In this document: positions 48,681 to 57,937 of the stretch, piece after piece
How positions within the stretch are numbered: position 1 is the stretch's first letter
How the letters are laid out: every line of letters begins with the position of its first letter
Origin: Hyphomicrobiales bacterium
GTDB lineage: Bacteria; Pseudomonadota; Alphaproteobacteria; Rhizobiales; Beijerinckiaceae
DNA: 64,000 bases
Direction of reading: 5' to 3'
Assembly (NCBI GenBank): GCA_028290285.1
Contig: JAQGKD010000120.1
Location: forward strand, 1 to 64,000
Translations under genes and position numbers: made by a program
Notes under the pieces: generated by a model
Told to the model about the DNA's origin: nothing
The model's database searches: none
Seen by the model: only the letters and a program-made list of their open reading frames with translations

Positions 48681-49211
48681 TTAGCTGACCACCCCGATGA
48701 ACGGGAGCTCGCGGTAGTTATGGGCGACGTCCATGCCGTAGCCGACGACAAAAACGTCAGGGCTCTTGAACCCGACAAAATCGGCATTGACCTGAACGGC
48801 ACGCTTACCGGGCTTTTCCAGCATGACGCCAATCAGCACGCGATGCGCACCGCGCGCCACGAGGAGGTCTTTCGCGAACGCTAGCGTGCGGCCTGATTCC
48901 AGAATGTCGTCCACCAGGAGCACGTCGCGACCGGAAACGTCAGACTCGATGTCCTTCAGAATTGTAATATGCCCCTGCGACACCGTGCCCTCGAGGTAGC
49001 TCGACAGATGCACGAATTCCACCTGTGGCTGCATGCCCTTGCGGTGAAGGGCGCGCAGGAGATCGGCCGCGAACATGAACGAGCCCTTCAGGACGGCCAC
49101 GACGAGCAGGTTGTGCAAGTCGGCTTTCTGGATCGCGTCCGCGATCGCTTCCACCCGCGCTGCAATCTCGGCCTCGCTGAACAGAACCTTGACCTCGCGA
49201 TGCGTGCTCAT
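48681..49211 (-). CDS. hpt: Hypoxanthine phosphoribosyltransferase
   Basis: Purine salvage enzyme joining hypoxanthine or guanine to PRPP; 176 residues. The PRPP-binding signature VLLVDDILESGRT, the VVAVLKGSFMFAADL N-terminal motif and the flexible-loop SSYLEG region are present, with the base-specificity KSPDVFVVGYGMD near the end. The start MSTHREVKVLF follows AGGGTC and overlaps the stop of the preceding DUF3426 gene by four bases (ATGA), so the two are coupled. Confidence 0.95.
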   Translation of the reverse strand: MSTHREVKVLFSEAEIAARVEAIADAIQKADLHNLLVVAVLKGSFMFAADLLRALHRKGMQPQVEFVHLSSYLEGTVSQGHITILKDIESDVSGRDVLLVDDILESGRTLAFAKDLLVARGAHRVLIGVMLEKPGKRAVQVNADFVGFKSPDVFVVGYGMDVAHNYRELPFIGVVS

Positions 49212-49798
49212 CTTGGACCCTTCAATCTGCCGGACGTGTCGGATGCCCCCGAGAACGTCACTTTGATCCTTTCGCTTGCAGCGGGGGGCGCAACGAGACG
49301 CGCCCGAAACAAAACGCTTTCCCCTGCAGCAAGCCTCGCCTTGGGCGACGGAACGGTCCAACTATAGAGTTCTTGCGACGCGCCCGCCATGATCACGAGC
49401 CGGAGATCGGGGACTGTCCTCGTTTGACCCTCGATATTGGCGACTGTGCCTTCGACGGCGAGGATGCAGATGTCGCCATCCTCGAGAAGTCGGGAGGTGA
49501 CGCTCTTGAATTCGAGGCCCGTCCGATTGACTGAGTATCCTGCAAGCGCAAACAGGCCGGCCGAAACCGGGATCCGCCTCACGATCTGGGGCGCGTGGGT
49601 GATCGCTGCATAAGCGCCGCCGGGCAAGCCAAGACAGAACAGGATCGTCGCAACACCGCGAATGGACCAGCGGCGGCTCTGGACCGGATTGGACCGTGGC
49701 GACGATCCAAGCATCTCCGTGCCCATTGTTCCGGTGCCCCGGGCGGGAACAATCCTGTATTCTGCGGCAGCTGATAGGTTGTGAGACGGGTCGGACAT
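49208..49798 (-). CDS. DUF3426-like single-pass membrane protein lacking a zinc ribbon
   Basis: 196-residue protein with a basic N-terminus, one membrane helix (about residues 49-66, VATILFCLGLPGGAYAAI) and a C-terminal extracytoplasmic domain resembling DUF3426: FKSVTSRLLEDGDICILAVEGTVANIEGQTRTVPDLRL and SWTVPSPKARLAAGESVLFRARL in pieces. In many relatives beside ftsE this domain follows an MJ0042-type zinc ribbon; no cysteine motif is present here or in the 99 nt upstream. It is divergent from ftsE and coupled to hpt. Function unknown. Confidence 0.7.
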   Translation of the reverse strand: MSDPSHNLSAAAEYRIVPARGTGTMGTEMLGSSPRSNPVQSRRWSIRGVATILFCLGLPGGAYAAITHAPQIVRRIPVSAGLFALAGYSVNRTGLEFKSVTSRLLEDGDICILAVEGTVANIEGQTRTVPDLRLVIMAGASQELYSWTVPSPKARLAAGESVLFRARLVAPPAASERIKVTFSGASDTSGRLKGPR

Positions 49799-49897
49799 GG
49801 CGATTCGGTTCGCGGGTGATTGGAACCGGATCGTCCGGGTTCAAGCTCGAGATTCGTCGCTTATGGTTAAGCCGACGTTAAGGCAGAGGTCCCGCGA

Positions 49898-50560
49898 TTG
49901 GTACGCTTCAATAATGTAGGCTTGAGATACGCGATGGGGGCCGAGATCCTTCGGGACCTCACATTCTCGATCGAGCCGCAATCCTTTCAGTTCCTGACAG
50001 GCCCATCCGGTGCGGGTAAAACGACCTTGCTTCGGCTGATGCTATTATCTTTGAAACCGACGCGTGGCTTCATTTCCCTTTTTGGACGCGACGCCGCGAC
50101 CCTCGACAAGGACGCTATGACCGGCCTGCGTCGCCGTATCGGAGTCGTATTCCAGGATTTCCGACTGCTGGATCACCTCACGACGTATGAAAACGTCGCG
50201 CTGCCGCTGCGGGTCCAGGGACGGGATGAAGCGACCTATCGCGCCGAGGTCGTGGAGCTGCTCGGCTGGGTCGGCTTGGGCGAGCGGATGCACGTCTTGC
50301 CACCCGTACTCTCGGGAGGTGAGAAACAACGAGCCGCCATCGCCCGCGCCCTGATCGTCAGGCCCGAACTCCTGCTGGCTGACGAACCCACCGGCAATGT
50401 CGATCCCAGTCTCGCCAGACGCCTGCTCCGCCTTTTTCTGGAGCTTCATAAATCGGGAACATCCGTCGTCATCGCAACCCACGATCTTGCCCTGATGGAC
50501 CAGTTCGACGGAGCCAGGCGGCTTGTTCTCGGAGACGGCCGGCTGCACATCTACGATTGA
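49898..50560 (+). CDS. ftsE: Cell division ATP-binding protein FtsE
   Basis: ATPase of the FtsEX complex, which ties the divisome to peptidoglycan hydrolases; 220 residues. It uses a TTG start with AGAGG upstream. Walker [10 protein letters not shown] (residues 35-43), [21 protein letters not shown], signature [15 protein letters not shown], Walker [14 protein letters not shown] and HDL are intact. Its stop overlaps the ftsX TTG start (TTGA). Divergent from the DUF3426 gene across 99 nt. Confidence 0.95.
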   Translation: MVRFNNVGLRYAMGAEILRDLTFSIEPQSFQFLTGPSGAGKTTLLRLMLLSLKPTRGFISLFGRDAATLDKDAMTGLRRRIGVVFQDFRLLDHLTTYENVALPLRVQGRDEATYRAEVVELLGWVGLGERMHVLPPVLSGGEKQRAAIARALIVRPELLLADEPTGNVDPSLARRLLRLFLELHKSGTSVVIATHDLALMDQFDGARRLVLGDGRLHIYD

Positions 50561-51531
50561 GGTTTTCCAACTTGCCGCAGACGCACCGAAGTCGCCGCAC
50601 GACAAAGATGCAGGCCCAGCCCAGCGCTCCCCTGCGTCGGGACATGCCTCTCGTTCCCTCCGACACGATTGCGTCGCGCGCGCTCGTGACAGTCATTGCG
50701 ATCATGACCTTTCTCGCCTCCCTGACAGCTGGCGGGGCCATTCTGGTGAGCGAAGTCTCCCACGAATGGCGTCAGAATGTGGCTCGGGAGATGACGATTC
50801 AGGTCAAGCCCGCGCCGGGTCGCAATCTCGATCAGGATGCGGGCAAGGCCGAGGCGCTCGCCCGCGTAACTGCCGGGGTGGCGGAGGTGAAGACGTTCTC
50901 GAAAGCTGAGTCGGAACGCCTTCTCGAGCCGTGGCTCGGCGCGGGCCTCGACCTCGGCGAACTACCCGTCCCGCGGATGATCATCGTCCGTATCGCGCCC
51001 GCTTCCACGATCGATCTCCCCGCGTTCCGTACGCGCCTGTCGCAAGCGGTTCCGGGCGCGGTACTGGATGATCACCGGCTTTGGGTCGAGCGCCTTGCAA
51101 CCATGGCCAGGACGATGGTCGCGGTGGCGGCACTGATCTTACTCCTGGTGCTCATTGCCATGGCCTTGGCCGTTGCCTTTGCGACCCGGGGCGCGATGGC
51201 CGGCAGCCGGGAAGTCATCAACGTTTTGCATTTCGTCGGCGCTGCGGACCGCTATATCGCGGCGCAATTTCAGAGACATTTTCTGTGGCTTGGCCTCAAA
51301 GGCGGGCTGATCGGCGGATGCGGCGCGGTCGCGGCTTTCATTCTGGCCGGGGCGCTATCAGCCTGGTGGGTTGCAAGTCCGGGTGGAGAACAGATCGAAG
51401 CGCTGTTCGGGACCTTTTCTCTCGGCCGGAAAGGCTATGCCGCCATCGTCGTGATCGCCGGCTTTGTCGCTGTGCTGACAGGTGTCATGTCGCGGTCAAT
51501 CGTGTTCCGGCACCTGCAAGCCCTAGATTGA
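50557..51531 (+). CDS. ftsX: Cell division permease FtsX
   Basis: Membrane subunit of FtsEX, 324 residues. A first membrane helix (about residues 43-66), a periplasmic loop that regulates amidase activators, then three helices near 185-210, 240-265 and 290-315, with the coupling segment SREVINVLHFVGAADRYIAAQF. The start could be TTG 50557 (overlapping ftsE), TTG 50572 or ATG 50608. Followed by ydcF-like and plsC genes, a conserved alphaproteobacterial order. Confidence 0.92.
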   Translation: MRFSNLPQTHRSRRTTKMQAQPSAPLRRDMPLVPSDTIASRALVTVIAIMTFLASLTAGGAILVSEVSHEWRQNVAREMTIQVKPAPGRNLDQDAGKAEALARVTAGVAEVKTFSKAESERLLEPWLGAGLDLGELPVPRMIIVRIAPASTIDLPAFRTRLSQAVPGAVLDDHRLWVERLATMARTMVAVAALILLLVLIAMALAVAFATRGAMAGSREVINVLHFVGAADRYIAAQFQRHFLWLGLKGGLIGGCGAVAAFILAGALSAWWVASPGGEQIEALFGTFSLGRKGYAAIVVIAGFVAVLTGVMSRSIVFRHLQALD

Positions 51532-51599
51532 GCGGGCGGCCTGCACCGTAACTTGATTCGCGCTATGAATTCGCCTTACGACACGTTGATACGGGAAAA

Positions 51600-52328
51600 T
51601 TGGTGGAAAACGACAAGAAGAACATGCCGGACCCTGTGCAGCCCAAATTGGAGAAAGCCCACCGCGCTTCGCTTTTCCAGCTGCGTCCGGTTCTGTTTTG
51701 CGCCGGGCTCCTCCTCGCCGTTTCGGCCCTGGCCTTGGCGATGGGCTTCGTCTTGTTCGCGTCAAGGGTCGAAAACGTGGAGCCACCCTTGTCGCGTCAC
51801 GCCGAAGGCATGATTGCGCTGACCGGAGGCGCCGATCGGATTACCGACGCCGTCGACCTGTTCGCGCGAGGGCACGCAGACCGGTTGCTCATCACCGGCG
51901 TGAATCAGAACATCACGCGTGCAGAGATCTCCAAGCTCAATCCGAAGTTCCGCGATCTCATCGATTGCTGTGTCGATCTGGGCTACGACGCGCTGAATAC
52001 GGCCGGCAATGCCCGGGAGGCGCGTCGCTGGGTAGACGAGCGGCACATAAGCAAGGCGCTCATTGTCGTCACCTCAAACTACCACATGCCCAGGGCCCTC
52101 GCGGAGATGAGCCATGCACTTCCCGATCACGAGCTGATTCCCTTCCCCGTCGTAACCGTTCGCATGCGAGACGGCGTCTGGTGGAAGAGCCCGCCTGTCG
52201 CGCGGATCGTCGCGACAGAATATGTAAAATTTCTCTTCGTGATGGCCCGGCTGAAGGTCGCATCTCTCTACGGTTGGACGGGGAAGCAGGCGAGCCCGGC
52301 CGGCTCTCCGAGGACCCGCTGGTCGTGA
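51600..52328 (+). CDS. YdcF family (DUF218) membrane protein
   Basis: 242-residue protein with one N-terminal membrane helix (about residues 30-53) and a DUF218 domain: IALTGGADRITDAVDLFARGHADRLLITGV, DLGYDALNTAGNAREARRWV and VVTSNYHMPRALAEM, in pieces. The GG...T, NT and SNYHMPRA motifs are the family signature. Relatives act in envelope biogenesis; SanA and ElyC are examples. Start TTG 51600 or GTG 51603. It lies 68 nt after ftsX and 43 nt before plsC. Confidence 0.9.
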   Translation: MVENDKKNMPDPVQPKLEKAHRASLFQLRPVLFCAGLLLAVSALALAMGFVLFASRVENVEPPLSRHAEGMIALTGGADRITDAVDLFARGHADRLLITGVNQNITRAEISKLNPKFRDLIDCCVDLGYDALNTAGNAREARRWVDERHISKALIVVTSNYHMPRALAEMSHALPDHELIPFPVVTVRMRDGVWWKSPPVARIVATEYVKFLFVMARLKVASLYGWTGKQASPAGSPRTRWS

Positions 52329-52371
52329 GACCCAGCTTCCCTTTCCGCTCCGCTTGGGGCATGGAGAACTG

Positions 52372-53133
52372 ATGCTGGTTATACGCTCGATCCTCTTCAG
52401 CTTTCTCTTTTACGCAAACATGATCGGCCTCGTCATACTTGGCCTGCCGACCCTGTTGATGTCGCGACATGCCGTGTTCGGATTGGCCCGAGTTTGGGGG
52501 CGCAGTTCACTTTGGCTGCTCCGGACGATCTGCGGCACGAAGGTCGAGTTTCGCGGCACTGAACGAATTCCTGCGGCGCCCTTCATCATTGCGCCAAAGC
52601 ACCAATCGATTTGGGAGACCTTCGCCCTCACGCTTCTGTTTGGCGATTTCTCCTTCATTCTCAAACGCGAACTGATGTTCATTCCGTTTTTCGGCTGGTA
52701 TTTGTGGAAAGCTGATCAGATTGCGATTGATCGCGGCAAGGGCGGAGCAGCACTCAGCCAGGCGGCTCTTCGAGCCCAGCGGATTTTCGCGCAAGGCCGT
52801 CCGCTTTTCATTTTTCCCGAGGGAACCCGCAGGCCGGCGGGCGCGCCGCCAAAATACAAATTCGGCGTTGCCCATCTCTATGACATGTCCGGCGTTCCCT
52901 GCCTGCCAGTCGCTCTGAACTCCGGTCTATTCTGGGCACGCCGAAGCTGGATCCGCCGCCCCGGAACCGTTCTGGTGGAGGTACTGGAACCGATTGCGCC
53001 CGGGCTCGACAAACAGGTCTTCTTTGAACGTCTACAGCAGCAACTCGAGACCGCCACGGACGCGCTGATCGCTGAAGCCGTGGGTCACGACCCCTCGCTG
53101 AAACGCCTCATTCAGAGAAACCGGAACGCTTGA
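52372..53133 (+). CDS. plsC: 1-acyl-sn-glycerol-3-phosphate acyltransferase
   Basis: Makes phosphatidate from lysophosphatidate at the inner membrane; 253 residues. An N-terminal membrane segment (about residues 5-27) is followed by the acyltransferase block KHQSIWETF, in which Glu replaces the Asp of the textbook HX4D motif as in many proteobacterial members, then GWYLWKADQIAIDRG and FPEGTRRPAGAPPKYKFG. GGAGAACTG precedes ATG 52372. Its 3' end overlaps the convergent chaC-like gene by 26 bp. Confidence 0.93.
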   Translation: MLVIRSILFSFLFYANMIGLVILGLPTLLMSRHAVFGLARVWGRSSLWLLRTICGTKVEFRGTERIPAAPFIIAPKHQSIWETFALTLLFGDFSFILKRELMFIPFFGWYLWKADQIAIDRGKGGAALSQAALRAQRIFAQGRPLFIFPEGTRRPAGAPPKYKFGVAHLYDMSGVPCLPVALNSGLFWARRSWIRRPGTVLVEVLEPIAPGLDKQVFFERLQQQLETATDALIAEAVGHDPSLKRLIQRNRNA

Positions 53134-53668
53134 CGCCAGGATCCGGAAGGTTTGCCACAATCCAGGCGAGGCACGTATCCTCTATGCCGGCAGCAGCCAG
53201 ATGATCGTGGGTCGCCCGCACATAGTCGCGATTGGCGCCGGATATACCGTGCCCCTGTGACACGAAGCGCAATACGTCCGCACGGTGCAGACGGCCCGCA
53301 TATTGCGGATGACCTGGATCGACGACATATGCGACCGAGGTCACGATCCGTTCGTCTTTAAGCCGCGTTCGGAGGTGGACCTCCTTGTAGACAGAGGTCA
53401 CCTGCTCCCGCTCTCGCAAATAGGCGATCGTCGTTTCGCGCTCTGATGGGGCAACCCGGAAGGCTACGCCGCGGCAGGCCCCGGCCCGATCGAGACCCAG
53501 AACAAGGCCAGGCGTCTCAGGACTACCGCGATGGACATGGGAGAAGATGCATAAGGATCTATGATATCCGCGAACCAGGGCCGGTTGCATTTCCTCGAAG
53601 GCGAAGCCTGGCCGCCACATCAACGATCCATAGCCGAACACCCAGAGACCGCCGTCTTCACTCATCAT
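53108..53668 (-). CDS. Gamma-glutamylcyclotransferase, ChaC type
   Basis: 186-residue ChaC-like enzyme that degrades glutathione to 5-oxoproline and Cys-Gly. The substrate-binding loop VFGYGSLMWRPGF is at the N-terminus, followed by RGYHRSLCIFSHVHRGSPETPGLVLGLDRAG in pieces, GVAFRV and the catalytic-Glu region YLREREQVTSVY. Start MMSEDGGLW is used. It is convergent with plsC and divergent from the DUF2125 gene. Confidence 0.92.
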   Translation of the reverse strand: MMSEDGGLWVFGYGSLMWRPGFAFEEMQPALVRGYHRSLCIFSHVHRGSPETPGLVLGLDRAGACRGVAFRVAPSERETTIAYLREREQVTSVYKEVHLRTRLKDERIVTSVAYVVDPGHPQYAGRLHRADVLRFVSQGHGISGANRDYVRATHDHLAAAGIEDTCLAWIVANLPDPGVKRSGFSE

Positions 53669-53743
53669 GCACCATGACTTCAACCTGACCTTCCCCGCGC
53701 CTGATGGGTGCGCCCCAGTTACTCGACATGCAGGGATCTACGG

Positions 53744-54808
53744 ATGAACACGCAATATGATTCGACGGATACGCCACCGCAACCCGTAAGTCGGCTCGGG
53801 CTCTACCTCCCGGTGGGCCTCCTGGTGGTTGCGGCTCTCCTCTGGTCCGGGTTCTGGTGGCTTGGATTGCAAACGGCCGCGTCTTCCATAGACCGCTGGC
53901 TGTCCGCTGAAGCCTCCGTCGGTCGTGAATGGAGCTGCAACGATCGCACCTTGGGGGGTTACCCTTTTCGCCTCGAGCTTCGCTGCTCGTCGGTAAGCCT
54001 GCAAGCAATTGTCGATGGCAAGCCGTCCGTCGCAAAACTCGGCGGCTTGACCATCGTTGCCCAGATTTACAATCCGAAGCTTGCTCTTGCCGACCTCGAG
54101 GCACCGCTCGCGATTGACGCGGGAGCAATACACGGGGTGGTCAAATGGGACTCGCTGAGGGTTAGCCTGCGAGTGGGCTTGAACCAACTTCAACGCGTGT
54201 CACTGGTCGCTGCCCAGCCGTCGGCTCAGTACACCGTGGAGAACGGCGAGAACTATGAGACGCGAGCGCAGGGAATGGAAATCCACTTGCGTTCGGATGG
54301 AGAAAGCCCGGCGCAGGGCAAAGGGGTCGATGTTTCATTGATGGCCACGGGCGCCGAAATTCCGCCGCTCGACGTTTTCGCCGGTACGACTGACAAGACG
54401 GATGTCTCGCTGACGGGTCTAGTGTCTCAGGTCACAGGCCTGCGCGCGGGCGGTTGGCGCAGTTCCCTTGAAACCTGGCGCAACCAGGGCGGGCATATCG
54501 ACGTGCAGTCGGCTCGGGTCACGAAGGGCACCATGCGAGCCGATATCAGCGGACTACTGGACCTCGATGCGGAGCATCGCGTCCAGGGAAAGCTCACCGC
54601 CTCCGCAATCGGAGCCGCCCCTCTGCTGGCCAAGCTCGGCATGTCGTCGGGAGGGCCGCTGAAGCAGGCCTTGGGCGGCCTGCTCGGCAAACGTGCCGAC
54701 GCATTCGTCGGCGCCGCGACATCCCTTCAATGGCCTGTGCGCTTTCAGGACGGGCGTGTCTTCGTAGGGCCCCTCAAGACACCAATGGAGCTACGGCCCC
54801 TCTACTAA
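53744..54808 (+). CDS. DUF2125 family membrane-anchored protein
   Basis: 354 residues of unknown function in a family restricted mostly to alphaproteobacteria. One membrane helix (about residues 20-42, LYLPVGLLVVAALLWSGFWWL) anchors a large extracytoplasmic domain; REWSCNDRTLGGYPFRLELRC is the family hallmark with two cysteines. The C-terminal half resembles AsmA-like lipid-transfer repeats only loosely. It ends 4 bp inside the convergent prephenate dehydrogenase gene. Confidence 0.87.
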   Translation: MNTQYDSTDTPPQPVSRLGLYLPVGLLVVAALLWSGFWWLGLQTAASSIDRWLSAEASVGREWSCNDRTLGGYPFRLELRCSSVSLQAIVDGKPSVAKLGGLTIVAQIYNPKLALADLEAPLAIDAGAIHGVVKWDSLRVSLRVGLNQLQRVSLVAAQPSAQYTVENGENYETRAQGMEIHLRSDGESPAQGKGVDVSLMATGAEIPPLDVFAGTTDKTDVSLTGLVSQVTGLRAGGWRSSLETWRNQGGHIDVQSARVTKGTMRADISGLLDLDAEHRVQGKLTASAIGAAPLLAKLGMSSGGPLKQALGGLLGKRADAFVGAATSLQWPVRFQDGRVFVGPLKTPMELRPLY

Positions 54809-55767
54809 TCGGGATCCTGCCCCCCGAGATCCCCATGACGACCAAAATCAGCGGCCTGCGTCTCCTGTCCCTGTGCAATGATGCTGCGGCGGATGGCGCG
54901 TGTCCTCGTGAACAGGTCATGCAGTCCCTGACCATCGCCCCACCGGATCATGCGCTGGAGGGCTGCGAGATCTTCGTTGAACCGCCCGAGCATCTCGAGC
55001 ACGGCCTCACGGTTATGCAGGAAAATATCGCGCCACATCGTGGGGTCCGAGGCGGCGATTCGCGTAAAATCGCGGAAACCGCCGGCTGAGAATTTGATGA
55101 CCTCGGATTGCGTAACCTCTTCGAGGTCGGCGGCGGTCCCCACGATGTTGTAGGCGATGAGATGCGGCACGTGGCTCGTGATCGCCAGAACGAGGTCGTG
55201 ATGAGCCGGCGTCATCACCTCGACGTTGGACCCCGCCCCAGCCCAAAACCTTCGCAGCGCTTCGATGGCTCCCGGATCGCTGCCTTCGGGTGGCGTCAGA
55301 ATGCACCAGCGATGCAGGAACAGGGTCGAAAACCCGGCATCGGGTCCGGAGTATTCCGTCCCCGCCACGGGATGCGCAGGAACGAAATGGACTGTTGACG
55401 GGACGTGTGGTTGCGCAGCCGCCACTACGGCGCCCTTCACCGACCCGACGTCCGAAATGATTGCGCCTGCTGAAAGATAAGGTGCGATCTCCGCGACGAC
55501 GGCGCCGATCGCACCGACCGGCGTGCAGATGATAATGAGATCCGCCCCCCCCACTGCCGCGGCGGGGTCCGCCATCACGTGGTCGGCGATGCCGAGCGCG
55601 CGCACGCGGGCGCAGACACTCTCCACGAGATCAACGGCGACGAGTTCGGCGGCAAGGTTCTGGTGACGGGCAACGCGCAGGATCGATGAGCCGATCAATC
55701 CCACTCCGACGACCACAAGTCGGTTGAAAAGCGGCTCGATCAAGGGCGCTCCCAGATGCTCAGGCAT
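54805..55767 (-). CDS. tyrC: Prephenate/arogenate dehydrogenase
   Basis: NAD(P)-dependent enzyme of tyrosine synthesis, 320 residues. The Rossmann motif [12 protein letters not shown] (residues 18-29), [36 protein letters not shown] with its catalytic His, and [10 protein letters not shown] are present. It has no fused chorismate mutase; that is a separate gene two places upstream. Its ATG overlaps the end of hisC by 8 bp, so the three genes chorismate mutase-hisC-tyrC form an operon for aromatic and histidine synthesis. Confidence 0.94.
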   Translation of the reverse strand: MPEHLGAPLIEPLFNRLVVVGVGLIGSSILRVARHQNLAAELVAVDLVESVCARVRALGIADHVMADPAAAVGGADLIIICTPVGAIGAVVAEIAPYLSAGAIISDVGSVKGAVVAAAQPHVPSTVHFVPAHPVAGTEYSGPDAGFSTLFLHRWCILTPPEGSDPGAIEALRRFWAGAGSNVEVMTPAHHDLVLAITSHVPHLIAYNIVGTAADLEEVTQSEVIKFSAGGFRDFTRIAASDPTMWRDIFLHNREAVLEMLGRFNEDLAALQRMIRWGDGQGLHDLFTRTRAIRRSIIAQGQETQAADFGRHGDLGGQDPD

Positions 55768-56881
55768 GCCGATCCGCCTCTGTGAACTCGCGCAGCGCCG
55801 CGATAACCAGCTGATTGGCTTCTTCGGTACCGACCGTCAATCGTAGCGCATGGGGAAGTCCATAAGCGCCCACGCTCCGCAGGACCAGTCCCTGCTGCGA
55901 GAGGAACGTCTCCGCTTCTGCCGCGCTCTTGCCGGGCGACTGCGGAAAATGGATCAGCAGAAAATTCGCGACACTCGGTGTGACCGACAGCCCGAGTTCG
56001 CTGATCGCAGTCGTAAGCCACGGCAACCACTTCTCATTGTGGTCAATGGCAGCCTGAACGTGTGCATTGTCTTCGAGCGCGGCAATGCCCGCTTCGAGGG
56101 CGGGACCGTTGACGTTGAAGGGTCCACGAATCCGATTGAGCGCATCGCAGATATCAGCTGGCGCGTAGCACCAGCCCAACCGCAAATTCGCGAGTCCGAA
56201 GATCTTCGAATAGGTTCGCGTCATGACCACGTTGTCATTCGTCGCAACGAGTTCGATGCCTTCCGAGTAATCGTTTTTACGCACATATTCCGCGTAGGCG
56301 GCGTCGAGCACGAGCAGCACGCGCTTCGGCAGCGCCGCATGCAGCCGCTTGACCTCTTCGAAGGGCAGATAGGTGCCGGTCGGATTGTTGGGGTTGGCAA
56401 GATAAACGATCCGCGTGCGATCGGTGACGCAGGCGAGAATCGCATCGACGTCGGCCGTCAGATTCGTCTCGGGCGCGACGATTGGGACACCACCTGCTGC
56501 GAGGATCGCGATCCGATAGACCAGAAACCCATGCGTCGTGAATATTCCCTCATCACCGGGGCCGACATAAGCCGCAGCGAGAAGGTGCAGGAGATCATCC
56601 GATCCATTGCCGCAGACGATCCGGCTGGCGTCGAGACCGAAGCGGCTCGCAATGGCCGCGCGCAGACGGCTGACCGAACCGTCCGGATACAGTTCGAGCT
56701 TTGTAGCGACCGAGGCAAAGGCCTCTATGGCGCGCGGTGACGGCCCGAGCGGCGTCTCGTTTGAGGAAAGCTTATGGACCTTTGCGAGCCCGGGCGCGCC
56801 GCTCTTTCCGGGCACATAGGGGTCGATAGCCAGGATGCCGGGACGAGGAACCGGACGGTCGGAGGAGAGCGACTGCAACAT
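55760..56881 (-). CDS. hisC: Histidinol-phosphate / aromatic aminotransferase
   Basis: PLP aminotransferase of 373 residues. Seen: [63 protein letters not shown], the PLP lysine in [17 protein letters not shown] and [14 protein letters not shown]. Its place between chorismate mutase and tyrC suggests it also serves phenylalanine and tyrosine synthesis, as HisC2-type enzymes do. Start [10 protein letters not shown] (56881) is used; a longer in-frame reading overlaps the chorismate mutase gene. Confidence 0.94.
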   Translation of the reverse strand: MLQSLSSDRPVPRPGILAIDPYVPGKSGAPGLAKVHKLSSNETPLGPSPRAIEAFASVATKLELYPDGSVSRLRAAIASRFGLDASRIVCGNGSDDLLHLLAAAYVGPGDEGIFTTHGFLVYRIAILAAGGVPIVAPETNLTADVDAILACVTDRTRIVYLANPNNPTGTYLPFEEVKRLHAALPKRVLLVLDAAYAEYVRKNDYSEGIELVATNDNVVMTRTYSKIFGLANLRLGWCYAPADICDALNRIRGPFNVNGPALEAGIAALEDNAHVQAAIDHNEKWLPWLTTAISELGLSVTPSVANFLLIHFPQSPGKSAAEAETFLSQQGLVLRSVGAYGLPHALRLTVGTEEANQLVIAALREFTEADRHA

Positions 56882-56924
56882 GAGATGATTCCGAAAAATT
56901 TCGAAGGGACCGAAGGCAGCGTGT

Positions 56925-57800
56925 TCAGGCACCCTCGAGGGGCCGTGCAGTCGTCTGAAACGCGAAGCGCGCGGCGTGGCTGCCAACTTCGCTGAGGCGC
57001 ACATGACCAGCCTGTGCATCCTTCATCGCCAGTTGGATGGCGGGCTCGTTAGCGGATGCTGGAGCGGCCAACAGGAGTGACAGCCCATATTCATCGGCGG
57101 CGTTCCCTATGATTTCGGCGCCGGCAGTTGCGAGAGCAGATGGCAATCCATCACGCCATCGCTCGAGTTGCGCGCAATAGAGGACGATGTCCCGTGCCGC
57201 AGCATCCGCGAGTGGCTTGGCGACGACGAAGACCGGCATTCCGGCCGGATGGTCCGGCCTCTCGACGAACGGAAGGCGCGCGATCACCTTGGGCGCATCG
57301 GCCCCGATAAGCCGCTTCCACCATGCTCCGGCGCTAATCCCGCCATCGATCCGAAACATGCCAAGGTCGCCTTGGGAGCGGGCAACCGCCTCGATGACAC
57401 CTGCTGCCCCGTGATGAGTGACGTAGGGCACGGTGAAGCCGAAGTGGAACCGCTCGGAGTCGCGCATGGACGCTTCGCCGCCAGCGATATCGGCGTGAAC
57501 GCTGTAGTTCGACTGAACGAAGGTGAATGTGGAAATAATGATGCGCCAGATACCCTCGATCGTATCGAGAGGCAAAAGGCCACGATGCCGCTCGGCGAGG
57601 CGCCGCATCATCTCGGCCTCGCGACCGGGACGAAAGGCAGACCCTCCGCCCTGGCGCGCTTTGACGCCGATTAGCCGATCGACGATCTCTCCCCGCGACA
57701 TGAGAAGGGCATGCATCTCGGCATCGATCCGGTCGATCTCGACCCGAAGCTCGCCGAGGATCTGCTGGGGATCCTTGTCTGCATCACGGACGGCAACCAC
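56925..57800 (-). CDS. Chorismate mutase with C-terminal PDT-like domain
   Basis: 291 residues, GTG start. The N-terminal 90 residues are an AroQ helical chorismate mutase: [48 protein letters not shown] and [10 protein letters not shown]. The rest has the layout of a prephenate-dehydratase-like domain ([29 protein letters not shown]), but I see no TRF triad of a working dehydratase, so prephenate is probably passed to the neighbouring TyrC and to a dehydratase elsewhere. First gene of the operon; divergent from metX. Confidence 0.9.
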   Translation of the reverse strand: MVAVRDADKDPQQILGELRVEIDRIDAEMHALLMSRGEIVDRLIGVKARQGGGSAFRPGREAEMMRRLAERHRGLLPLDTIEGIWRIIISTFTFVQSNYSVHADIAGGEASMRDSERFHFGFTVPYVTHHGAAGVIEAVARSQGDLGMFRIDGGISAGAWWKRLIGADAPKVIARLPFVERPDHPAGMPVFVVAKPLADAAARDIVLYCAQLERWRDGLPSALATAGAEIIGNAADEYGLSLLLAAPASANEPAIQLAMKDAQAGHVRLSEVGSHAARFAFQTTARPLEGA

Positions 57801-57937
57801 GGAGGCACTTCTCGCATCTAAGGCTTATGATGCGCCTGTCTTAATGGCGCACGCTGTTCATTGCAAAGGAAACCGCCTCCAGGGTCCAGTGCTGCCAGCT
57901 TGACTTGGTCAGGGCCGACTCCTACATACCGAACGCA

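Noticed and set aside
52372-53133. PlsC HX4E in place of HX4D as a lost active site
   Set aside because: KHQSxWET is common in proteobacterial members of this acyltransferase family, so it is a normal variant.
57801-57937. Possible SAM-II riboswitch before metX
   Set aside because: The leader contains only a small GCGCC/GGCGC hairpin; the conserved SAM-II core and GCTAAA-type pseudoknot element are absent.
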